Assembly (NCBI GenBank): GCA_002361485.1
Contig: DESZ01000021.1
Span: 1-20,674, forward strand
Source: Cyanobacteria bacterium UBA3301
GTDB lineage: Bacteria > Cyanobacteriota > Vampirovibrionia > Gastranaerophilales > Gastranaerophilaceae
Length of the DNA stretch: 20,674 nt
Reading direction: 5' to 3'
The position numbers and the translations under genes are program-made. Every line of letters starts with the position of its first letter. The stretch's first letter is position 1. The notes below the pieces were generated by a model, which was not told the DNA's origin, ran no database searches, and saw nothing but the letters and a program-made list of their open reading frames with translations. Of this stretch, positions 13,499 to 20,674 are shown piece after piece.

Positions 13499-14997
13499 TA
13501 ACCGTAAATACTTTTAGCGATAAAGAAGTAATACGTCAGCAACGCAATATGACAAATTCCCAAAAACGTAATGCGAGCAATACGAAAGAAGGTATTGTTA
13601 TCAACAATTTTGTCAAAGATAATGAGCCAAGCCTTAATGATATTAAAGATACCTATATGATATCAGACAAGGTAGAAATGCCAAAGGCTCTTTATCAGGA
13701 TACAAAAATTGTTGATAAAAAACTTATTCCCTTGAGTGCAATAAGTCTTGGCGTGATGTCAGCTATTGCGGTTTTAACAGGTTATATTAACCATAGTGCA
13801 AAGGTTGCACGCGATTTGGATGCAAAAAAATGGCTTCCTGCATTAACCCGAAATGTTAATATTAACAAAGAAAATTATCAGGTAATTTATCAGATGATTC
13901 AAAGTCCGAATAAAATTACTTTTATTGCCGGAGCAGGAGTATTAACTCTTTCTGCCATGGCTTTTATGGGAAAAACATTTTTTGACGGGTACAAAGATAT
14001 CTGGATTAAACGAAAAGAGGCAGATATTCAAAAGAATTTGCAAGAAAATTTAATAAAGGTAGAAACACAGTCATTTTCAGGGAAAATGCAAATTATAAGA
14101 AGTATGCTTTCTCATTATACAAAAGAGTTTGAAGCATATATTCAACCAACAGACAAAAAAGCGTTTTCGGAATTTGGTTCACTTTCGCGAATGGGAATAC
14201 CGTTTAGCGCAAAAAATAAGACCTCACAAAATAAAAAATCAACTCTAGGTAATATTTTATTAGGGATTTTAACCTTTAGCGGAATTGTCGGACTCGGGTT
14301 TGTATCAATGAAAAATCTTTCAAAAAGCAAAAAACATTTGGAACTGGCTTTAGAAAATACAAAATCAAAGATTGTAGAACTTGTAAAAACTTCAAAAGAA
14401 GATACAAAACAAACCGATAAAATCAATTTGGAAGCTATGTTTACGGAAATCCAAACATCCAAAGGGATAAAAGAATTTATAAAAGAACAGATAAAAAATT
14501 TGAATTGGAATAACATTCAAGAAAAAGAAGCTTTTGAAAAAGAAATTTTTGAAAAACTTGAAACCTCAACAACAAAAGTAAATCCTAATATCGGTGGCGA
14601 CGGAACTCCAAAACCTGCGTTTAATTCATTTGTAGATGATTATAAAGCATTTTTCTATAATTATTTGTTAGATACTTCAAATCCGCAATTTAAACAATTA
14701 TTTTATGGCATAACGGGTTTAACCGCATTGAGTTATGGCGGAAAACTTGCAGGAGAAGCGATAAAAGATGTAGAAGTAAAAAAAATCAATGCTCAAACGG
14801 AGTTGGAACTTCAACAAAGACTTGTTTCAACTGAATTGCGCAATTTCAAAGCAAAAAAAGATGCTGCGATATCACCTTTAGTTAAGGAATTTTATAAACA
14901 AGTAGACGGTCACAATCGCACAAAGGAAGAATTAAAAAATATGGCTGAAAATATTTTATCAGAAATCAAAAACGGCCCTCCGTTTGTTTATTCGTAA
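13495..14997 (+). CDS. Hypothetical multi-pass membrane protein
   Basis: 500 residues, not recognised. The first 75 residues are polar and Asn/Lys/Asp-rich, probably cytoplasmic and disordered. Hydrophobic helices lie at about 77-97 (IPLSAISLGVMSAIAVLTGY), 140-160, 251-271 (LGNILLGILTFSGIVGLGF) and about 400-422, with long charged helical segments in between (about 165-215 and 275-390). An SFSG motif at 193-196 echoes the F.G signature. General build (few helices, basic loops, no signal peptide) is like the protein at 8652-9989 but I see no clear sequence match. It overlaps the upstream gene by ATGA and has no obvious terminator. Confidence 0.75.
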   Translation: MITVNTFSDKEVIRQQRNMTNSQKRNASNTKEGIVINNFVKDNEPSLNDIKDTYMISDKVEMPKALYQDTKIVDKKLIPLSAISLGVMSAIAVLTGYINHSAKVARDLDAKKWLPALTRNVNINKENYQVIYQMIQSPNKITFIAGAGVLTLSAMAFMGKTFFDGYKDIWIKRKEADIQKNLQENLIKVETQSFSGKMQIIRSMLSHYTKEFEAYIQPTDKKAFSEFGSLSRMGIPFSAKNKTSQNKKSTLGNILLGILTFSGIVGLGFVSMKNLSKSKKHLELALENTKSKIVELVKTSKEDTKQTDKINLEAMFTEIQTSKGIKEFIKEQIKNLNWNNIQEKEAFEKEIFEKLETSTTKVNPNIGGDGTPKPAFNSFVDDYKAFFYNYLLDTSNPQFKQLFYGITGLTALSYGGKLAGEAIKDVEVKKINAQTELELQQRLVSTELRNFKAKKDAAISPLVKEFYKQVDGHNRTKEELKNMAENILSEIKNGPPFVYS

Positions 14998-15119
14998 AAA
15001 TCAGAGGCGTAGTGGTCCGGAGGCGTAGATGCATAGGCTCTTTAAAAGAGAGCAGGCGCACAAGAAGGCAGGAGGTCAAACATTTTATTTAATGGAAAGT
15101 GGAAAGAGAAAAATAATAT
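14998..15119. other. G-rich spacer with short direct repeats
   Basis: The 122-base gap before the 15120 gene starts with a G-rich stretch unlike the rest of the window. GAGGCGTAG occurs twice (15004-15012 and 15020-15028), followed by GCAGGCGC and GGCAGGAGG (15067-15075); the last is also present at 3284-3292. No terminator or clear promoter is visible in it, and no coding frame of interest. Confidence 0.5.
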
Positions 15120-15602
15120 ATGATTCAACCAATACAAAATTACAATATAAACCAATATAACACACATCCTGTCGGGATATCCGTTCAGATGCCAAACGGT
15201 CAAAGAAATTATTGCCTTTTTAATCAACAGGAGGTGGATTATTTTGTGAATCAAAAAGAAAACGCATTACCCTATTTGACAAATGTTTTGCAAACATCAA
15301 ATAATGAAGCGCAAATAACCGAAACACTTTACATAATGGATAGGATGATAGAAAACGGTACAAAAGGGATAGACAAATTGTATCCTGTTTTTTCCCGTTT
15401 TAATAATACAAATTCTCCAAATATACAAACATTTTTAGCGGGTATTTATCGCAAAATACAAGTTCCTGATGCTTTTGGCCCTTTGGTACGAATGTTGATA
15501 CAGAATTCTCAAAAACCGAATAATCCAAATCAAACATTTGACCCGAATGAAGAAATTGGCGGTGCGATTTTGAGTTATATTTCTGATAAGTGGCGCAAAT
15601 AG
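15120..15602 (+). CDS. Hypothetical protein, helical (HEAT-like)
   Basis: 160 residues, not recognised. It opens MIQPIQNYNINQYNTHPVGI, similar to the Asn/Gln-rich N-termini of other hypothetical proteins in the window. Residues about 45-130 look like pairs of amphipathic helices (ALPYLTNVLQ, ITETLYIMDRMIE, GIDKLYPVFSRF, IQTFLAGIYRKI, AFGPLVRMLIQ), consistent with two HEAT-type repeats. No signal peptide or membrane helix. Only a weak purine run (GGAAAGAG) precedes the ATG. An N/P/Q-rich loop at 130-143 and a short C-terminal helix follow. It stands alone between the two-gene membrane operon and the autotransporter. Confidence 0.7.
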   Translation: MIQPIQNYNINQYNTHPVGISVQMPNGQRNYCLFNQQEVDYFVNQKENALPYLTNVLQTSNNEAQITETLYIMDRMIENGTKGIDKLYPVFSRFNNTNSPNIQTFLAGIYRKIQVPDAFGPLVRMLIQNSQKPNNPNQTFDPNEEIGGAILSYISDKWRK

Positions 15603-15629
15603 CCAAAATACTTAATTTTTTTAAAAGGG

Positions 15630-15680
15630 TTGAATTTTTATAAAAACATTGTTATAATATATCTAAGAGGATATATTATA
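15630..15680 (+). promoter_or_regulatory. Autotransporter promoter with an inverted repeat over the -10 box
   Basis: TTGAAT (15630-15635), a 17-base spacer and a perfect TATAAT (15653-15658). An 11-base perfect inverted repeat, TATAATATATC (15653-15663) and GATATATTATA (15670-15680), begins exactly at the -10 box and spans the expected start near 15665. Its position suits an operator, though A/T-only symmetry can arise by chance. The leader to the ATG is about 115 bases. Confidence 0.6.
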
Positions 15681-15725
15681 TTTCAGATTGTAAAAATTTT
15701 CCTTAAAAGTCTAAAGATTTACACA

Positions 15726-15759
15726 GAACTTGCCGACTTGTATATCAAGAAGGTAGTTC
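15726..15759 (+). ncRNA. Structured 5' leader hairpin of the autotransporter mRNA
   Basis: GAACT (15726-15730) pairs with AGTTC (15755-15759), CC (15733-15734) with GG (15752-15753), and CTTG (15737-15740) with CAAG (15746-15749) around TATAT. This is an 11-bp hairpin broken by two small internal loops, about 20 bases before the ribosome-binding site. I do not recognise it as a known riboswitch. Confidence 0.35.
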
Positions 15760-15780
15760 AAAAATCACGAGGTATGATTT

Positions 15781-18700
15781 ATGAAAAAACGTGCGAAGAA
15801 TTATTGTAACAAAAAGTTTTTTACAAAAACTTTATCTGTAGCAGCTTTGGCGGGACTAAGCTTTTTAGGAGTAAGTGTTTCAGCTGAAGAAAATTTTAAT
15901 GCATTAAAGGAAGCGATTAATGACGAAACCACATTATCGCATACGCTAATAGGAAATGCTGATGCGACAGCCAATATAAGTTTTTTAGGTGATTATGACA
16001 CTTCAAAAACATCTTTTACATTGAATGGCAACAAATATGGAATAACAGGCAACGGGTTTGGCGGCATTATTACGCAAGTTGGCAAAAATCAATCTTTGAT
16101 CATTAATGAAATCGGTTCGGCAACACTTGGCAGAAATGACAACGGCGAGTTAACCGTAGATATCCAAGCTTCGTTTAACGGTTTTAGTGAAAGCGCAGGA
16201 CCTTTTGCCGGAGGCGCTATAATGGCTCAGGGAGGTGAACTAACCGTTAAAAATTCCGTATTTTCAAATAATGAAGCTGCCGGCGATGCCCAATACAGTA
16301 ATGGTGGTGCAATTGAAGCTATAGAAACAGGTTTAACAATTGCTGACAGTATATTTTATAAAAATAGCAGTGAATGCAATGGTGGTGGTGTATCTGTAAT
16401 AAGAGCCGACTTGTCACTTAGTGACTCAGCATTTGTAGGGAATTCAGGGGCTACAGGCGGCGGGCTGTCTGCGACTGATATGGGAAATGTAGGAATTACA
16501 GGTTCTACATTCTATGGAAACACAGCAAACTCAGGGGCAGGAGCTGCAATATTTAAACCGCAGAATTCGACAGAATCGACAGCAACAAATTTAACTATCG
16601 ACAACACGCTATTTGAAAATAATAATGCACAAGAAGGCAGAGGGGGCGGATTATATGCAAACACACTAAGCACCATGACCATAGGTGAAAATATCGTATT
16701 TAAAGATAACTACGCTAAAGAAGGCGGTGCGGGCATTTACGCTCAAAGTATCGGCAATATTGACATTGCTGATGGGACAATATTTAAAAACAACACCTCG
16801 GCAGAATCAGGTTCCTACGGCGGTGCTATTTTTGCGGTTACGCAGAATGATATTGAATCAAGTTTAAATATAGGAAATAACGTTTTATTTGACGGCAACA
16901 GCGCAAATTATGGTAGTGCTATTTATGCGCAAACATTGAAAGAATTAACTATTGGCGACAATGTAAAATTTATAAATAATAACGGTGGAGATGTAATACG
17001 TACAGCAGACGTAGCTGAAATAAGCATTGGTGATAACGCAACTATTCAGAATAATACTAACAAATACACATCTGTTAATGCATACAATGCGAACAACTTT
17101 ACTATCGGAGATAATTTTACTTTAACGGGAAATTCAGATAAATCATACATTAGCGCAAGTTTTTCAGGCATAGATAGAGAATTTACCCTTGGCGATAATG
17201 CAAACCTTTCTGATAACGAAAATAAAAGTTATGAAATGATTTCTGCATCCGGAGTGAACAATTTTACCATAGGCGATAACCTTAAAATAAACAATAATAC
17301 TGGCTCAAACTCAATATATGCTTATTTTAATTCAAGTTATAAGGATGGAGTATATAAAATAGGTGATAATGCTGAAATAATAGGTAACAGACGAGGAGAA
17401 ACCTATCCTTATGGAATCTTTTACGTCAGGGGCGCAAAGGATATTGAACTAGGGAACAATATTACAATAAAAGATAATATTTCAAGCCCATACGCCATTG
17501 ATATATATGTAAATAACAACACCATAAATAATGCCACCCTAAAAATTGGTAAAGATTTTGTTATAGATAATAATACCTTCCAGGATTATGCAACATATAT
17601 TACTAACCAAAATACAATTAATATAGGTGACAGATTTACATATACAAATAATACAAATAGCTCGAGAGGACTTTTCTTATATAATGACATGAATGTTTTC
17701 TTTGGTGATAATGTTATATTTTCAGGAAATAAATCTACAGGAAGTTCCTTGATGCTTATTAACGCAAACGGTTTAGATAAATTTCATATAGGAGATAATT
17801 TTAAGTATACAAATAATCAGGGTTACATAGTCGCATATTATGATTATGGTACATATCCTAACAGAGAGTTTATTATCGGCAATAATGCCGTATTTTCTGA
17901 TTGTGATCTTAGCCAATACGGGTACATGTTATCTATTAATCGTGCAGATAAAATAATAATGGGAGACAACATTACATTTAAAAATAATCTTTCGGGCAAT
18001 AGCGCAATATATATAAACGGAGGGACGATATTTAAGGTTGGAGACAATTTTGTTTTCGACAGCAATAACTCAAAATATGAAGGACTGGAGATTTCTGTAT
18101 CTAATTTAGAATTTGGTAATAACGCAACATTTAGTAATAATATTGCGAGTACCGGAAGCTCAAATTCATTATTTTATACAAATGCAAAAAATATAAAATT
18201 CGGCGATAATACTAAATTTATAAATAATATTACTAAACTAGGCTCAGGTGCATTATATGTTTCAGACGCTCAAAATGCTGAATTTGGTAAAAATACACTG
18301 TTTGAAGGTAATGAAGCAAACGGCAATTGGGGCGGAGCCATGTATTTTTATGGTGCTTGGAATAGCGATGCTAGCAGCTTGACTTTTGGCGATGGTTCAA
18401 AATTCATAAATAATGTAGCAGGAACCCCTGAAGGTAGCACCTACGGAAACTTAGCAGGGGCGATATATGTTGGCGGAAGTAAAACAACCTTAAATTTATT
18501 AAATGCTGAATTTACCGGTAACGAAGCGACAGGCAAGGGCGGTGCAATATATTTAAGTTCTTTAAAAGAAGCCAATATAGTTGCAGATAACGGCAAAAGT
18601 ATTTTTAAAGATAATATCGATTCAAGTGGTGCAAATGACATATATTTGAATATTAGCACTTATTACGCACCGACTACCGTAAACCTAAAATCCGTCAACA

Positions 18701-20674
18701 ACGGCGAAATCGAATTTAATGGCACAATCGAGGGGGACAATCAGTTTAACCTCAACATTTCAGGCGATGATTCAAGTAAAGTTACTCTGAATAACAAAAT
18801 TATTAATGGTATAACAACATTAGAAGATACTAATTTATATCTCGGCGTAACGGATAAAGAAGCTGGAATATCGGATGTGCTTGCGCATGAAGGTACAACC
18901 ATGGATGCTAAAACAGGTACTATCCATCTCGAAGATGATGTACTTACCGATTATAACGTTAACAAATTAACCTCAACCGATACAGAATACAATATAGATG
19001 TTGATTGGAACAAAGCAAAGGCTGACCGTATCGTCCTTGTTGACCAAACTTCAGAAGGCAGAGTCAATCTTAACAAGTTAAACATATTGAATATGAATGC
19101 AATATTAGACGATAATAATTCAATTATCGTTCAAGTTATTAAAAATGCTGCAGGGGACGAAAACGACAGCCCTATTCAATTGTATAACCCTGATATGGAC
19201 AAAGAGAATTTTGTACCATATATGCCGAATGTATTCTCTGATACACAACTTGCTGCCGTATCAGAAGATGTAACCCTTGAAACAACAGACACTTACCACG
19301 ATTCAATCGGTTTGCGAGGATACCGTCTGAATACTTTGGAATACATATCTTCTCTTGAAACAAAAGATGGAGATAAGAAAACCTTTACCTTCACAAAAGA
19401 TACTCCGACTTATACTTATGACGGAGATGAAATCACCGTTACGGGAGATTTAACTATCCAAGGCGAAGGAGAAAAGAATTATATAGATTTTAGCAATAAA
19501 ACTACTTTGAAAACAGATCAAGATGCTAAATTAACTATCAAAAATTCTTCTGTCAAAAATACTAAAGACATTGACAACGAAGGAACCCTACAACTTGAAA
19601 ACGCAAAACTGACAGACAATATTACCAACAACGGAAACTTAGTTTTTGCAGGCTCTTCAAATGACATAACTTCAGAAGTCAACGGTAACGGTAACGTAAC
19701 CTTCAAAGAAGGAAACCAAGAAATTAAAGGCAAATTTAATAACCAAAATTTAATCAACGCAGGTGCTAATACTACCATTAACAATTTAGCTCTGATTAAT
19801 GACAGAAATAATTCGTTAAACATGAATTCAGGAAACTTTAATATCCCGAATTTAGGGCTTGAAACCTTAAGTCTGAATGCGTTGAATATGAAAGGCGGAA
19901 ATCTGAATATACAAACAGTTGATGTAGATTTAGCCAACCAAAAAATGGGTAATATTGTTGCCAAAAATTCTGCCGCTCCGACAGGCGGAAGCATTAATGT
20001 TAATGCTATGAACATACTATCAGATGCTAAAGAAGACACTACAAAATTAACATTCGCTCAAGGTAAATTCAAAGATGCGGTTAACAGTAATGTTAAAGAA
20101 GCTTATACCCCAATATATCGCTATGATGTAAATTACGACAGAACCGGCGAAGACGGATATTTCGTATTCACAAGAGGCGGAGGAAGTTCAAACCCTTCTG
20201 ACGGATTCAACCCTGCTGTTTTAACTGATTCAACCGCTGTACAAGCAGGCGGACAAACCGCTATGAATCAGGTTATTAAGTTTGCTTTTGAACATGCGGA
20301 TGTATTCTCTCAATTACCGTCAGTTGACAGATTCGCTAAAATAAATTCTAACAAATACGCAATTGCATCTACAGATTTTAATTCTAATTTAAAATACAAC
20401 AGTGATTTAGATAACCAAGGCGTATGGGTAAAACCGTATTCTACTTTTGAAAATATAAAACTTAAAAACGGACCGAAAGTTAATACCATAAACTACGGTA
20501 CCTTAATCGGATTTGATTCGGATTTCCATAAACTAAAACACGGATGGGCTAATGTCGGAACTGCATACATTGGATACAGCGGTTCGCAAATGGATTACAA
20601 AGGTGTTGATGCGTCTATGAATTCCGGATTAATCGGCTTAACAGAAACATTCTACAAAGGTAACTTCTGGACTG
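15781..20674 (+). CDS. Giant autotransporter (type Va), Pmp-like beta-helix passenger; 3' end beyond window
   Basis: The frame is open from ATG 15781 (GAGG eight bases upstream) to the window end, 1631 codons without a stop. Residues 1-35 are a long Sec signal peptide (basic MKKRAKNYCNKK, then a hydrophobic core ending VSVSA). From about 140 to 380 the passenger has repeats of GGAI/GGGL/GGGV with FxxN (FSNN, FYKN, FVGN, FYGN, FENN, FKDN), as in polymorphic outer-membrane proteins. From about 300 to 870 it is dominated by about 21 units carrying [IFL]G[DN]N, spaced roughly 28 residues; GGA repeats return at about 850-910. An Asp/Asn-rich linker follows, and near 1547 (GVWVKPYSTFE) the autotransporter beta-barrel begins, with alternating strands such as WANVGTAYIGYSG. 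The passenger is surface exposed by family knowledge; adhesion or interaction is inferred. The last part of the barrel is outside the window. Confidence 0.92.
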   Translation, partial: MKKRAKNYCNKKFFTKTLSVAALAGLSFLGVSVSAEENFNALKEAINDETTLSHTLIGNADATANISFLGDYDTSKTSFTLNGNKYGITGNGFGGIITQVGKNQSLIINEIGSATLGRNDNGELTVDIQASFNGFSESAGPFAGGAIMAQGGELTVKNSVFSNNEAAGDAQYSNGGAIEAIETGLTIADSIFYKNSSECNGGGVSVIRADLSLSDSAFVGNSGATGGGLSATDMGNVGITGSTFYGNTANSGAGAAIFKPQNSTESTATNLTIDNTLFENNNAQEGRGGGLYANTLSTMTIGENIVFKDNYAKEGGAGIYAQSIGNIDIADGTIFKNNTSAESGSYGGAIFAVTQNDIESSLNIGNNVLFDGNSANYGSAIYAQTLKELTIGDNVKFINNNGGDVIRTADVAEISIGDNATIQNNTNKYTSVNAYNANNFTIGDNFTLTGNSDKSYISASFSGIDREFTLGDNANLSDNENKSYEMISASGVNNFTIGDNLKINNNTGSNSIYAYFNSSYKDGVYKIGDNAEIIGNRRGETYPYGIFYVRGAKDIELGNNITIKDNISSPYAIDIYVNNNTINNATLKIGKDFVIDNNTFQDYATYITNQNTINIGDRFTYTNNTNSSRGLFLYNDMNVFFGDNVIFSGNKSTGSSLMLINANGLDKFHIGDNFKYTNNQGYIVAYYDYGTYPNREFIIGNNAVFSDCDLSQYGYMLSINRADKIIMGDNITFKNNLSGNSAIYINGGTIFKVGDNFVFDSNNSKYEGLEISVSNLEFGNNATFSNNIASTGSSNSLFYTNAKNIKFGDNTKFINNITKLGSGALYVSDAQNAEFGKNTLFEGNEANGNWGGAMYFYGAWNSDASSLTFGDGSKFINNVAGTPEGSTYGNLAGAIYVGGSKTTLNLLNAEFTGNEATGKGGAIYLSSLKEANIVADNGKSIFKDNIDSSGANDIYLNISTYYAPTTVNLKSVNNGEIEFNGTIEGDNQFNLNISGDDSSKVTLNNKIINGITTLEDTNLYLGVTDKEAGISDVLAHEGTTMDAKTGTIHLEDDVLTDYNVNKLTSTDTEYNIDVDWNKAKADRIVLVDQTSEGRVNLNKLNILNMNAILDDNNSIIVQVIKNAAGDENDSPIQLYNPDMDKENFVPYMPNVFSDTQLAAVSEDVTLETTDTYHDSIGLRGYRLNTLEYISSLETKDGDKKTFTFTKDTPTYTYDGDEITVTGDLTIQGEGEKNYIDFSNKTTLKTDQDAKLTIKNSSVKNTKDIDNEGTLQLENAKLTDNITNNGNLVFAGSSNDITSEVNGNGNVTFKEGNQEIKGKFNNQNLINAGANTTINNLALINDRNNSLNMNSGNFNIPNLGLETLSLNALNMKGGNLNIQTVDVDLANQKMGNIVAKNSAAPTGGSINVNAMNILSDAKEDTTKLTFAQGKFKDAVNSNVKEAYTPIYRYDVNYDRTGEDGYFVFTRGGGSSNPSDGFNPAVLTDSTAVQAGGQTAMNQVIKFAFEHADVFSQLPSVDRFAKINSNKYAIASTDFNSNLKYNSDLDNQGVWVKPYSTFENIKLKNGPKVNTINYGTLIGFDSDFHKLKHGWANVGTAYIGYSGSQMDYKGVDASMNSGLIGLTETFYKGNFWT

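Noticed and set aside
15659..15780. A known riboswitch in the autotransporter leader
   Set aside because: A hairpin is visible but I could not match conserved cores of the c-di-GMP, glycine, SAM, TPP or cobalamin classes.
19518..20039. Minus-strand 173-residue frame with hydrophobic segments inside the autotransporter
   Set aside because: It is the complement of Asn/Asp/Lys-rich codons of the long plus-strand frame, which runs uninterrupted through it.

Overview
The window is AT-rich bacterial DNA, densely packed on both strands and read with the standard bacterial code. It holds no rRNA, tRNA, CRISPR array, transposase or phage gene that I can recognise. Most likely it is chromosomal DNA of a gut Vampirovibrionia/Gastranaerophilales (Melainabacteria, non-photosynthetic Cyanobacteria) or a close relative. 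That is an inference from a diderm surface protein (autotransporter), LemA with DUF2207, and several otherwise unrelated hypothetical proteins sharing a short N-terminal 'I..IN.....F.G' style signature. I could not check it by database search.

Layout. Positions 1-3200 carry a fatty-acid cluster on the minus strand: acpP (cut by the window edge just before the phosphopantetheine serine), fabG and fabD, with one unrelated plus-strand gene (435-1367) between acpP and fabG. Then comes mutS2 (minus), divergent from an aroE with a long low-complexity N-terminal extension, which is followed by tcdA in the same operon. A small hypothetical gene overlaps the tcdA 3' end on the opposite strand. tadA (plus) converges on a large membrane protein gene (8652-9989, minus). 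Upstream of that gene lies a 29-codon, methionine-rich reading frame and an intrinsic terminator. Next is a lemA-DUF2207 membrane operon (minus). Divergent from it is an operon of two lineage-specific genes (12827-14997) whose leader contains an unusual hairpin. After a further hypothetical gene (15120-15602), the last 4.9 kb is the 5' part of a giant type V autotransporter, open to the window end.

Working together: FabD loads malonyl groups onto AcpP and FabG reduces the ketoacyl intermediates. AroE (shikimate pathway), TcdA (ct6A37 tRNA modification), TadA (inosine-34 tRNA editing) and MutS2 are housekeeping. LemA/DUF2207, the multi-pass hypothetical proteins and the autotransporter are envelope functions.

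The most interesting signals are regulatory. (1) A leader-peptide attenuator candidate lies at 10019-10158: a Met-codon run, an 11-bp antiterminator pairing and a terminator in front of a membrane protein gene. (2) A terminator-like hairpin at 12793-12826 buries the ribosome-binding site of the next gene. (3) mutS2, aroE and tadA lack ribosome-binding sites and have -10 boxes 6-9 bases before the ATG, suggesting leaderless mRNAs. (4) AroE carries an unusual N-terminal extension of about 150 residues.
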